This document shows positions 51,573 through 58,835 of a stretch of 64,000 nucleotides of DNA, in pieces. A model generated the notes under the pieces. It was not told the DNA's origin. It made no database searches and was given only the letters and a program-made list of their open reading frames with translations. The number at the start of each line of letters is the position of its first letter. Position 1 is the stretch's first letter. The stretch comes from CAMLHU01 sp039917855. Lineage in GTDB: Bacteria > Gemmatimonadota > Gemmatimonadetes > Gemmatimonadales > GWC2-71-9. Location: assembly GCA_039917855.1 (NCBI GenBank), contig JBDSIR010000146.1, positions 8,652-72,651 on the forward strand. Direction: 5' to 3'. The translations under genes and the position numbers were made by a program.

Positions 51573-54304
51573 GCGACGAACTGAGCCCGACCTACTCCCC
51601 CGCCGGCCTCGAAGTCGGCATCTACCGGCAGTGGGAGAAGGCCGGGGTCTTCGCGCCCTCGGGTCATGGGTCGAGGGTCATGGGTCGTGGGGCTTTGGAG
51701 GGTCGCAACGCCTCCCACGACTCACGACCCACGACCCAAGACCCGTTCGTGACCATGATGCCCCCGCCGAACGTGACGGCGAGCCTCCACATGGGGCACG
51801 GGCTCAACAATACTCTCCAGGACGTCCTCACCCGCTGGGCCCGGATGCGGGGGCGCCCGGCGCTCTGGCTCCCCGGCACCGACCACGCCGGCATCGCCAC
51901 GCAGAACGTGGTCGAGCGGCTGGTGGCCAAGGAGGGCCAGACCCGCTTCGATCTTGGGCGCGGGCCCTTCCTCGAGCGGATGCACGCCTACGTCGACGTG
52001 ACCAAGGAGACCATCCTCGGCCAGCTTCGGAGCATCGGCTCGAGCGCCGACTGGAGCCGCACGTACTACACCTTCGACGAGCACTACTCCGAGGCCGTGC
52101 GCGAGGTGTTCGTGCGGCTGTACGAGAAGGGCCTCATCTACCGCGGCAAGTACATCATCAACTGGTGCCCCCGCTGCCTCACCGCCCTTTCTAATGAAGA
52201 GGCGGAAAAGGAGGAGCGGGACGGGAAGATCTGGCACCTGCGCTATCCCCTGGCCGATGGCTCAGGGTCGCTGGTCGTGGCCACCACTCGGCCGGAGACG
52301 ATGCTGGGCGACACCGGCGTGGCGGTGCATCCTGAGGACGAGCGCTACCAGGCGCTCATCGGGAAGATGCTGGCGCTGCCGCTCACCGACCGGCGGATCC
52401 CCATCGTCGGCGACGAGGCGGTCGATCCGGAGTTCGGGAGCGGCGCGGTGAAGGTCACGCCGGCGCATGACCAGACCGACTTCGAGATCGGCAAGCGGCA
52501 CGACCTGGCCCAGATCGACGTGATGACCCCGGAGGCGCGGATGGCGGAGACCGTGCCGCTGCGCTTCCAGGGCCTGGACCGGTTCGACGCGCGAAAGAAG
52601 GTCGTGGCGGAGTTCGAGGCGCTGGGACTCCTGGTCAAGATCGATGACCACCGCCACGCCGTGGGCCACTGTTACCGCTGCGGCACCGTGGTGGAACCGC
52701 GCCTGTCGGATCAGTGGTTCGTGAAGATGGCGCCCCTCGCCAAGCCGGCGCTCAAGGCGTATGCCGACAAGAAGGTGAAGTTCGTCCCGGAACGCTGGGG
52801 CGACATCTATACCCAGTGGCTGGAGGGGATCCGCGACTGGTGCATCAGCCGCCAGCTCTGGTGGGGGCATCGCATCCCGGTCTGGTACTGCGATGCGTGT
52901 GGTTCGAAGCACGCCAGCCGCACCGACCTGGTCACCTGCCCCAAGTGCCGCGGCCTGTTGCGTCAGGACGAGGACGTGCTCGACACCTGGTTCTCCAGCT
53001 GGCTCGTGCCGATGGCCTCCCTCGGCTGGCCCGAGGAGACCGAGGACCTCAAGCGGTTCTATCCCGGCACGGTGCTCATCACCGCCCCCGAGATCCTGTT
53101 CTTCTGGGTGGCGCGGATGATCATGGCGGGGCTCGAGTTCCGCGGGAAGGTGCCGTTCCACACCGTGTATCTGCACGGCACCGTGCGCGACACCCAGCAT
53201 CGCAAGATGTCGAAGTCTTTGGGCAACGGGATCGATCCGCTCGACGTGATCGAGAAGTACGGCGCCGACGCGCTGCGCTACACGGTGATCTCGGGGATGG
53301 CGGTCGGGACCGACCTGATCCTCGATCCGAAGGATCTGGAGATCTCGTTCGCGCCGGGGCGGAACTTCGCCAACAAGCTCTGGAATGCCGCGCGCTTCCT
53401 GTTGAGCAACCTGCACGGCGCTCCCCGTCCCTTGGCCGGCGCGTATCGAGAAGTGATCCGGAGGGAGGAACTCACCCTCGCCGACCGGTGGATCATCGCC
53501 CGGTGCGATGCCGCGGTGCGCGAGTCGGCCGACGCGCTGGAGAAGTTCCGCCTCAACGATGCGGCGAGTGCGGCCTATCACTTCATCTGGAGCGACTTCG
53601 CCGACTGGTACGTCGAGGCGATCAAGCCCCGGCTCTACGGCGACGTGCCCGGGGGTAGCATCGCGCGCGCGGTGGCCTACCGGGTCTTCGACACCGCCCT
53701 CCGGCTGTTGCACCCGGTGATGCCCTTCATCACCGAGGCGATCTGGCAGAAGCTCCCCGGGCGCACCGAGGGGGAGCTTCTCGCGCGCGCGCGCTGGCCC
53801 GAAGCCGATCAGCGTGCCAGTGACGACGGCGCCCTCGCAGAATTCGCCCTGGTGCAGGAGGTCGTGACGGCGCTCCGGCAGATCCGCGCCGAGAATGGCG
53901 TGGAGCCCGGGAAACAGATCGACGCGACCGTCGTCGCCGCCACGCCGGCGATGCGCTCCGCGCTCACCCTCGAGGATGCCACGGTGCGCAGGCTCGCCAA
54001 AGTGGCGAAGCTTACCGTCGGGCCTGCTCCGACCGGGGCCGCCGCGAGCGCGGTCCTCTCCGACGGCTCAACGGTGATCGTTCCCCTCGGCGGGATGGTC
54101 GACTTGGCCAAGGAATGCGCCAAGCTCGCCGCCGAACGCGACCGGCTGGCGGGGATGGTCGCGAACCAGGAGAAGAAGCTCAGCAATGAGCAGTTCGTGG
54201 CGCGCGCCCCGGCCGCCGTGATCGAAGGGGAACGGAAGAAGCTCGCGGAGTGGACGGAACATGTGAGCAAGTTGAATGATCGAAGGCGGGCGCTCGGGTG
54301 CTGA
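51569..54304 (+). CDS. valS: valine-tRNA ligase
   Basis: The 911-residue class I synthetase has the HIGH-type motif in PPPNVTASLHMGHGLNNTL, the editing domain with GDTGVAVHPEDERY, Cys pairs in HCYRCG and CDACGSKH...CPKC, KMSKS in RKMSKSLGNGIDPLDVIEKY G, an anticodon domain (YHFIWSDFADWYVEAIKP) and the C-terminal coiled coil (ECAKLAAERDRLAGMVANQE). ATG 51569 is in ATGA overlap with the BON gene. Residues 31-59, just before the catalytic PPPNVT, are encoded by an inserted tandem-arm element. Confidence 0.96.
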   Translation: MSDELSPTYSPAGLEVGIYRQWEKAGVFAPSGHGSRVMGRGALEGRNASHDSRPTTQDPFVTMMPPPNVTASLHMGHGLNNTLQDVLTRWARMRGRPALWLPGTDHAGIATQNVVERLVAKEGQTRFDLGRGPFLERMHAYVDVTKETILGQLRSIGSSADWSRTYYTFDEHYSEAVREVFVRLYEKGLIYRGKYIINWCPRCLTALSNEEAEKEERDGKIWHLRYPLADGSGSLVVATTRPETMLGDTGVAVHPEDERYQALIGKMLALPLTDRRIPIVGDEAVDPEFGSGAVKVTPAHDQTDFEIGKRHDLAQIDVMTPEARMAETVPLRFQGLDRFDARKKVVAEFEALGLLVKIDDHRHAVGHCYRCGTVVEPRLSDQWFVKMAPLAKPALKAYADKKVKFVPERWGDIYTQWLEGIRDWCISRQLWWGHRIPVWYCDACGSKHASRTDLVTCPKCRGLLRQDEDVLDTWFSSWLVPMASLGWPEETEDLKRFYPGTVLITAPEILFFWVARMIMAGLEFRGKVPFHTVYLHGTVRDTQHRKMSKSLGNGIDPLDVIEKYGADALRYTVISGMAVGTDLILDPKDLEISFAPGRNFANKLWNAARFLLSNLHGAPRPLAGAYREVIRREELTLADRWIIARCDAAVRESADALEKFRLNDAASAAYHFIWSDFADWYVEAIKPRLYGDVPGGSIARAVAYRVFDTALRLLHPVMPFITEAIWQKLPGRTEGELLARARWPEADQRASDDGALAEFALVQEVVTALRQIRAENGVEPGKQIDATVVAATPAMRSALTLEDATVRRLAKVAKLTVGPAPTGAAASAVLSDGSTVIVPLGGMVDLAKECAKLAAERDRLAGMVANQEKKLSNEQFVARAPAAVIEGERKKLAEWTEHVSKLNDRRRALGC
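51661..51743. repeat. Tandem-arm inverted element T10 inside valS (unit GGGTCNN)
   Basis: GGGTCATGGGTCGAGGGTCA TGGGTCGTGG is four heptamers; the inverse arm CCACGACTCACGACCCACGA CCCAAGACCC closes the element. The frame is kept and it adds about 28 residues to ValS. Confidence 0.88.
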
Positions 54305-55812
54305 GCCCTCTCCCCCCGACCCCCTCTCACTGTCGGGAGAGGGGGAGCGCCACGGAACAGCTCCCCTCCCCCGACAAGGGGAACACCACGGTTCAACTCT
54401 CCTCCCCCGACAGGGGGAACACCACGGTTCAACTCCCCTCCCCCGACAGGGGGAACACCACGAAACAGCTTCCCTCCCCCGACAGGGGGAGGGGCCGGGG
54501 GAGGGGGCTGAGCGTCCGGGCGTCCGTGCTCGGTGGCCTCGCCGTGCTCGCCGCCTGCGCCAAGTTCGGTCCTCCGCCGGGCGGCCCTCCCGACGCGATC
54601 GCGCCCGTGCTCGTCGCGACCCGCCCCGACTCCCTCGGCACCTTTCCCGATTTCCGTGGGGACGCGGAATTCATCTTCGATGAGACCATCTCGGAGGGAG
54701 GCTCGCCGAACTTCGGCTACGGGACCGGTGACCTCGAACGGATGGTGGTCCTCTCGCCCAGCGACGAGGTACCGCGGGTGAAATGGGAGCGGAGCCGCAT
54801 CGCCGTGCATCCGCGCGAAGGGTGGCGGCCCAACACCGTCTACCGGATCGAGCTCCTCCCGGGGATCACCGACCTGCGGCGCAATCGCAGCCGCAGCGGC
54901 CAGATCATCACCTTCTCCACCGGTGCGCCCCTCCCGACCGATTCGCTGAGCGGGATCGTGATCGACTGGACCACCCGTCAGCCGGCCCGGCTCGCCGCGA
55001 TCGAGGCGCTCCTCCTCCCCGATTCGCTGGTCTATCGCACGCAGAGCGACTCAACGGGCCGCTTCATCCTCGCACCGATCCCGCACGGGGCGTATCTGCT
55101 TCGCGGCTTCCTTGACCAGAATCGGGATCGGCGGATCAACGGCAAGGAGAACTGGGACTCCGTCGGCGTGGCGCCGGCCCCGGCGGCTACGGCAGTGCTC
55201 TGGCTCGCGCCCCACGACACCCTCGCGCCGCGCGTGATGCAGGTGACCTGGCGCGACTCCCTGACCGTCGAAATCCAGCTCACCCAACCGATCGACCCGT
55301 ATCAGGTGCTCGACACATCGAACATCGTCGTGCTGCAACTCCCAGACTCCGTCCCGATGGTGGCGCGCACCTTCCGGACCAAACCGCTCGACGACTCCCT
55401 CGTGGCCCGCGCCAGAGTGGAGGCCGACAGCCTTCGTGCCGACTCGCTCAAGCGGGCGCGGCCCGATACGGGCCAGCGGCCGGGACTACCCGGTCGCATC
55501 GTGGCTCCCCCGGCCCCTGCGCCGACCCCGATCCTGCGTCGGCGTGCGGGGGTACCGATCGACAGCACCGTCATCAAGCTGGCGCAGACCCGTCCCGCTT
55601 TGGGCGACCGGTTGGTCCTCCGGTTGGCTGCCCCGATGCCGCCTGAATCGAGGTATGTGCTCGAGGTGCGCGGGATCCGGAATGTGAATGGGGTGGCGGG
55701 GAACGCGGCCGGCGGATTCGCGGCCCCCAGGCAGCCACCGCCGCCGCCGCCGAAGGCCGCTGCCGACAGCACCCGTCAGGACAGTACCGCCGTCCCGCCG
55801 AGGCGACCCTGA
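54298..55812 (+). CDS. Ig-like (SbsA/Big_5-type) domain lipoprotein with a repeat inserted at its start
   Basis: From about residue 71 the protein reads LSVRASVLGGLAVLAAC, a lipoprotein signal with its Cys, then GPPPGGPPDAIAPVLVATRP DSLG, the usual opening of Big_5 Ig-like lipoproteins in this type of bacterium, then CNA-B/transthyretin-like FILAPIPHGAYLLRGFLDQN RDR, and a Pro-rich end. GTG 54298 overlaps the valS stop and is followed by CTGAGC; an identical CTGAGC opens the signal peptide 207 bases later. The ancestral start was probably GTG 54298 joined directly to the signal. The current functional start is uncertain: GTG 54298, CTG 54508 or GTG 54526. Confidence 0.78.
   Translation: MLSPLPPTPSHCRERGSATEQLPSPDKGNTTVQLSSPDRGNTTVQLPSPDRGNTTKQLPSPDRGRGRGRGLSVRASVLGGLAVLAACAKFGPPPGGPPDAIAPVLVATRPDSLGTFPDFRGDAEFIFDETISEGGSPNFGYGTGDLERMVVLSPSDEVPRVKWERSRIAVHPREGWRPNTVYRIELLPGITDLRRNRSRSGQIITFSTGAPLPTDSLSGIVIDWTTRQPARLAAIEALLLPDSLVYRTQSDSTGRFILAPIPHGAYLLRGFLDQNRDRRINGKENWDSVGVAPAPAATAVLWLAPHDTLAPRVMQVTWRDSLTVEIQLTQPIDPYQVLDTSNIVVLQLPDSVPMVARTFRTKPLDDSLVARARVEADSLRADSLKRARPDTGQRPGLPGRIVAPPAPAPTPILRRRAGVPIDSTVIKLAQTRPALGDRLVLRLAAPMPPESRYVLEVRGIRNVNGVAGNAAGGFAAPRQPPPPPPKAAADSTRQDSTAVPPRRP
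54301..54513. mobile_element. Family C element C3 with 6-bp target duplication and internal 36-bp tandem repeats
   Basis: The block is bounded by CTGAGC at 54301-54306 and 54508-54513. Its ends are inverted: CCCTCTCCCCCCGACCCCCT at the left against the complement of AGGGGCCGGGGGAGGGGG at the right. Inside, a 36-bp unit (CAACTCNCCTCCCCCGACAG, then GGGGAACACCACGGTT) occurs nearly four times. Net insertion is 207 bases, exactly 69 codons. No protein is encoded; it is non-autonomous if mobile. Confidence 0.75.
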
Positions 55813-56387
55813 TGGCCCAGCGAGCGGGGGTGCCGCCACTGCCGGGGGCGCGTCCAGCCGCGTTCTTGGACCGCGACGGGACCATCATCGAGGATCCCGG
55901 CTACCTCGACCACCCCGAACAGGTCCAGCTCATCCCCGATGCAGCCTCCGCCATCCGTCGGCTCAATGAAGCGGGGTGGGTCGTCGTCGTCATCACCAAC
56001 CAGAGCGGCATCGCCCGCGGCTATTACACCGAGGCCGACTACGAGACGGTGCGCGCGCACGTCGACGAACTCCTGTCGCGCCAAGGGGCGCGCGTCGACG
56101 CGCACTATCACTGCCCCCATCATCCCAGCGTTTCGGCCTGCGAGTGCCGCAAGCCCGGGCTCAAGCACTTCCTCCACGCCATCGGCCGGTTCGGGATCGA
56201 TCCCGCGAAGAGCTGGTGCGTCGGCGACAAGGTGGGCGACGTCACTCCAGCGATCCGACTCGGCGCCCACGGCCTCCTGGTCCGCACCGGCGAAGGGGTC
56301 GCCAATCGGGTCGAGGCCGAACTGGCGGGGTTCGGCTCGGTGCCCGACCTCGCCGCCGCGGTGAGTCGGATGCTGGGGGGCGGGTAG
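55812..56387 (+). CDS. gmhB: D,D-heptose 1,7-bisphosphate phosphatase (GmhB-type HAD)
   Basis: The 191-residue enzyme removes a phosphate in the ADP-heptose route to lipopolysaccharide. It has the nucleophile motif FLDRDGTIIEDPGYLDHPEQ, motif II VVVITNQSGIARG, the zinc-loop ligands in YHCPHHP and ACECRKPG, and the acidic motif CVGDKVGDVTPA. ATG 55812 overlaps the lipoprotein stop (TGATG). Other heptose genes are not in the window; related histidinol-phosphate phosphatases cannot be fully excluded. Confidence 0.9.
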   Translation: MAQRAGVPPLPGARPAAFLDRDGTIIEDPGYLDHPEQVQLIPDAASAIRRLNEAGWVVVVITNQSGIARGYYTEADYETVRAHVDELLSRQGARVDAHYHCPHHPSVSACECRKPGLKHFLHAIGRFGIDPAKSWCVGDKVGDVTPAIRLGAHGLLVRTGEGVANRVEAELAGFGSVPDLAAAVSRMLGGG

Positions 56388-56595
56388 GCGGGTAGGCGGG
56401 TAGGCGGGGGGAATGTCGATTCGGGATCAGGCCATAAGAGGTGTCATCCCGAGCAGAGCGAGGGATCTAGCTCGCTTCGACCGGGGCCTGGACGCACCCT
56501 CAACGCTTCGCCGGGTAGATCCCTCGCTCTGCTCGGGATGACATTGGTCGCCCCCCGCTGGATGCCCACTCTACCCGCCTGACCGCCTTCCCCCC
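56381..56595. repeat. Tandem-arm inverted element T11 with a family B pair nested in its loop
   Basis: Left arm CGGGTAGGCGGGTAGGCGGG TAGGCGGGG (octamers GGGTAGGC), right arm CTACCCGCCTGACCGCCTTC CCCCC. The loop holds a complete family B inverted pair (56443-56468 and 56517-56542). Two element types have therefore combined at one site. Confidence 0.82.
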
Positions 56596-56601
56596 TATTT
56601 T
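56596..56601 (+). promoter_or_regulatory. Candidate -10 box for leaderless purN
   Basis: TATTTT lies five bases before ATG 56607 and directly follows the T11 right arm. There is no ribosome binding site. Confidence 0.5.
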
Positions 56602-56606
56602 CACGG

Positions 56607-57200
56607 ATGCGCATCGCGGTAGCGGTCTCGGGGGGAGGCTCCAATCTGCAGGCCCTCCTCGACACCCTGCCCCCGGGCGGACCGACCCACGTCGCGCTGG
56701 TGCTGAGTAATTCGACCAAGGCGGGCGCTCTGGAGCGCGCGCGGGCCCACGGGGTCCCGACCGCGGTCCTCGTCGACCACGGCTCGACGGACGAATGGCT
56801 CGCGCTGCTGCGACACCACCGGATCGATCTCCTCGTCCTGGCCGGGTACCTCAAGCTGGTGCCCCCCGGAGTGATCGCCGCGTATCGCGGGCGGATCCTC
56901 AACGTGCACCCCGCCCTGCTCCCTGCCTTCGGCGGACCCGGGATGTACGGCAAGCGGGTGCACCAGGCGGTGCTCGACGCCGGCGCCACCGAGAGCGGCT
57001 GCACCGTGCATCTGGTGGATGAGCTCTTCGACCAGGGCGAGATCCTGGCCCAGGCCCGGGTGCCGGTCTTGCCGGGCGACACCGCGGAGAGCCTCGCCGC
57101 CCGCGTGTTGACCGCCGAACATCAGTTGCTGCCGAGAGTCGTGCTGGCCATCGCGGCCGCCGGACACCCTGTCCCTCTCGCTGACCGCCCGACCGCCTGA
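56607..57200 (+). CDS. purN: phosphoribosylglycinamide formyltransferase
   Basis: The 197-residue enzyme formylates GAR in purine synthesis. It shows AVAVSGGGSNLQALLD, LVLAGYLKLVPPGVIAAYRG RILNVHPALLPAF with the catalytic Asn and His, and SGCTVHLVDELFDQGEILAQ with the Asp of the active site. The last residues (LADRPTA) and the stop overlap a tandem GACCGCC repeat. purH follows 14 bases later. Confidence 0.95.
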   Translation: MRIAVAVSGGGSNLQALLDTLPPGGPTHVALVLSNSTKAGALERARAHGVPTAVLVDHGSTDEWLALLRHHRIDLLVLAGYLKLVPPGVIAAYRGRILNVHPALLPAFGGPGMYGKRVHQAVLDAGATESGCTVHLVDELFDQGEILAQARVPVLPGDTAESLAARVLTAEHQLLPRVVLAIAAAGHPVPLADRPTA

Positions 57201-57213
57201 CCGCCGGACCGCC
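57182..57213. repeat. Single tandem arm (unit GACCGCCN) at the purN end
   Basis: TGACCGCCCGACCGCCTGAC CGCCGGACCGCC is four octamers. It covers the purN stop and the short gap before purH and has no inverse partner. Confidence 0.75.
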
Positions 57214-57214
57214 C

Positions 57215-58744
57215 ATGCCACGCGCCCTGATCTCGGTGAGCGACAAGCGAGGGATCGTCCCGTTCGCCCAGGGCCTCGTGCGCCAGGGGTGGGAGATCAT
57301 CTCCACCGGCGGCACCGCCGCGGCGCTGCAGGCCGCGGGGGTCCCGGTCGTCCCGGTCGACCAGGTCACCGGATTTCCCGAGATCCTCGACGGGCGGCTC
57401 AAGACGCTGCATCCGAAGATCCACGGCGGCCTGCTCTTCCGGCGCGACCTCCCGGCCCAGGTCGAAGAGGCCAAGGCGCACAACATCACGCCGATCGACC
57501 TCGTGGCGGTGAATCTCTATCCCTTCCGGGCCACCATCGCCCGCGCCAACGTGACGTTCGAGGACGCCATCGAGAATATCGACATCGGTGGTCCCTCGAT
57601 GCTCCGCTCGGCGGCCAAGAACCACGAGCATGTGCTCGTGGTGGTCGATCCGCTTGACTACGACCCGGTGCTGGAACGACTGAGCAACGGCAGCGCGACG
57701 CCCGAATACCGTCGCGAGCTCGCGGCGAAGGTCTTCGCCCACACCAGCGACTACGATGCGGCGATCGCTGGCTACCTGGGGGGCGGCGCCGCGGAGCTCC
57801 CCCCGATCCTGGCACTCGGGCTGCGGCGGGTTCAGTCCCTGCGGTATGGCGAGAACCCGGGACAGCGCGCCGCGCTCTATGTCAGCGAGGAGCCGCGCGG
57901 AATGGCCGACCTCTCCCAGCGCCAGGGGAAGGAACTCTCGTTCAACAACCTGCTCGACATCGACGCGGCGGGGATGGCGATCGCGGCGTGGCCCACGATG
58001 CCGGCCTGCGTCATCATCAAGCACACGACCCCCTGCGGTCTCGCGGTGGGGACTTCCGCCCGCGACGCCTTCCAGAAGGCGCTCGCCACCGACCCCAAGT
58101 CGGCGTTCGGCGGCGTGGTGGGGTTCAACACCGTGGTCAACGCCGAGACCGCCGAGGCGATGGTCGACCTTTTCATCGAGGTCATCGTGGCGCCCCGGGT
58201 CCAGCCCGAAGCGCTGAAGATCTTCAGCGCCAAGAAGAATCTCCGGGTGGTCGAGCTGCCGGTGGCGCAGGAGACCGGCGGGCTCGACTTCAAGACGGTG
58301 CGCGGCGGGTTCCTGGTCCAAGATCGTTTCCACTTCGATCCCAACGAGTCGGACTGGAAAGTCGTCTCCCGCCGCCAGCCCACCGACCCGGAACGATTCG
58401 ACCTCGCCTTCGCCTGGGCCGCGGTGGCCACTGTCAAGTCGAATGCCATCCTCATCGCCCGCAATGGGCAGGCGCTCGGCATCGGCGCCGGGCAGATGAG
58501 CCGGGTCGACTCAAGCTTCATCGCCGTCCACAAGGCGCACGAGGCAGGGCACGATACCCAGGGTGCGGCACTCGCTTCGGATGCCTTCTTCCCCTTTGCC
58601 GACGGCGTCGAACAGGCCGCGGCGGCGGGGATCCGCGCCATCATCCAGCCGGGCGGCTCGGTGCGCGACGCCGAGGTCATCGCCGCGGCGGATGCACACG
58701 ATATCACGATGATCTTCACGGGCCGGAGGCAGTTCCGGCACTGA
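57215..58744 (+). CDS. purH: bifunctional AICAR formyltransferase / IMP cyclohydrolase
   Basis: The 509-residue enzyme completes IMP synthesis. The N-terminal cyclohydrolase domain has ALISVSDKRGIVPFAQGL, STGGTAAAL, ILDGRLKTLHPKIHGGLLFR RD, VNLYPF and ENIDIGGPSMLRSAAKNHEH; the C-terminal transformylase domain has KHTTPCGLAVG, KSAFGGVVGFN and DAFFPFADGVEQAAAAGIRA with the closing IIQPGGSVRD. The ATG follows a GC-rich repeat arm. It forms an operon with purN. Confidence 0.97.
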   Translation: MPRALISVSDKRGIVPFAQGLVRQGWEIISTGGTAAALQAAGVPVVPVDQVTGFPEILDGRLKTLHPKIHGGLLFRRDLPAQVEEAKAHNITPIDLVAVNLYPFRATIARANVTFEDAIENIDIGGPSMLRSAAKNHEHVLVVVDPLDYDPVLERLSNGSATPEYRRELAAKVFAHTSDYDAAIAGYLGGGAAELPPILALGLRRVQSLRYGENPGQRAALYVSEEPRGMADLSQRQGKELSFNNLLDIDAAGMAIAAWPTMPACVIIKHTTPCGLAVGTSARDAFQKALATDPKSAFGGVVGFNTVVNAETAEAMVDLFIEVIVAPRVQPEALKIFSAKKNLRVVELPVAQETGGLDFKTVRGGFLVQDRFHFDPNESDWKVVSRRQPTDPERFDLAFAWAAVATVKSNAILIARNGQALGIGAGQMSRVDSSFIAVHKAHEAGHDTQGAALASDAFFPFADGVEQAAAAGIRAIIQPGGSVRDAEVIAAADAHDITMIFTGRRQFRH

Positions 58745-58752
58745 CCCGGTCG

Positions 58753-58830
58753 CGGGTCGTGAGTCGTGGGTCGTGGAGCGATCCACCGCCTGCACCACAC
58801 GACCCATGACCCATGACCCACGACTCACGA
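58753..58830. repeat. Tandem-arm inverted element T12 (unit GTCGTGN)
   Basis: CGGGTCGTGAGTCGTGGGTC GTGG at the left; ACACGACCCATGACCCATGA CCCACGACTCACGA at the right. The unit is close to that of T10 inside valS. It lies between purH and the DUF2723 gene. Confidence 0.85.
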
Positions 58831-58835
58831 GCATC

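Noticed and set aside
54380..54500. Possible CRISPR array (36-bp period repeats)
   Set aside because: The repeats are contiguous, with no unique spacers, and lie inside an inverted-end element; this is a minisatellite.
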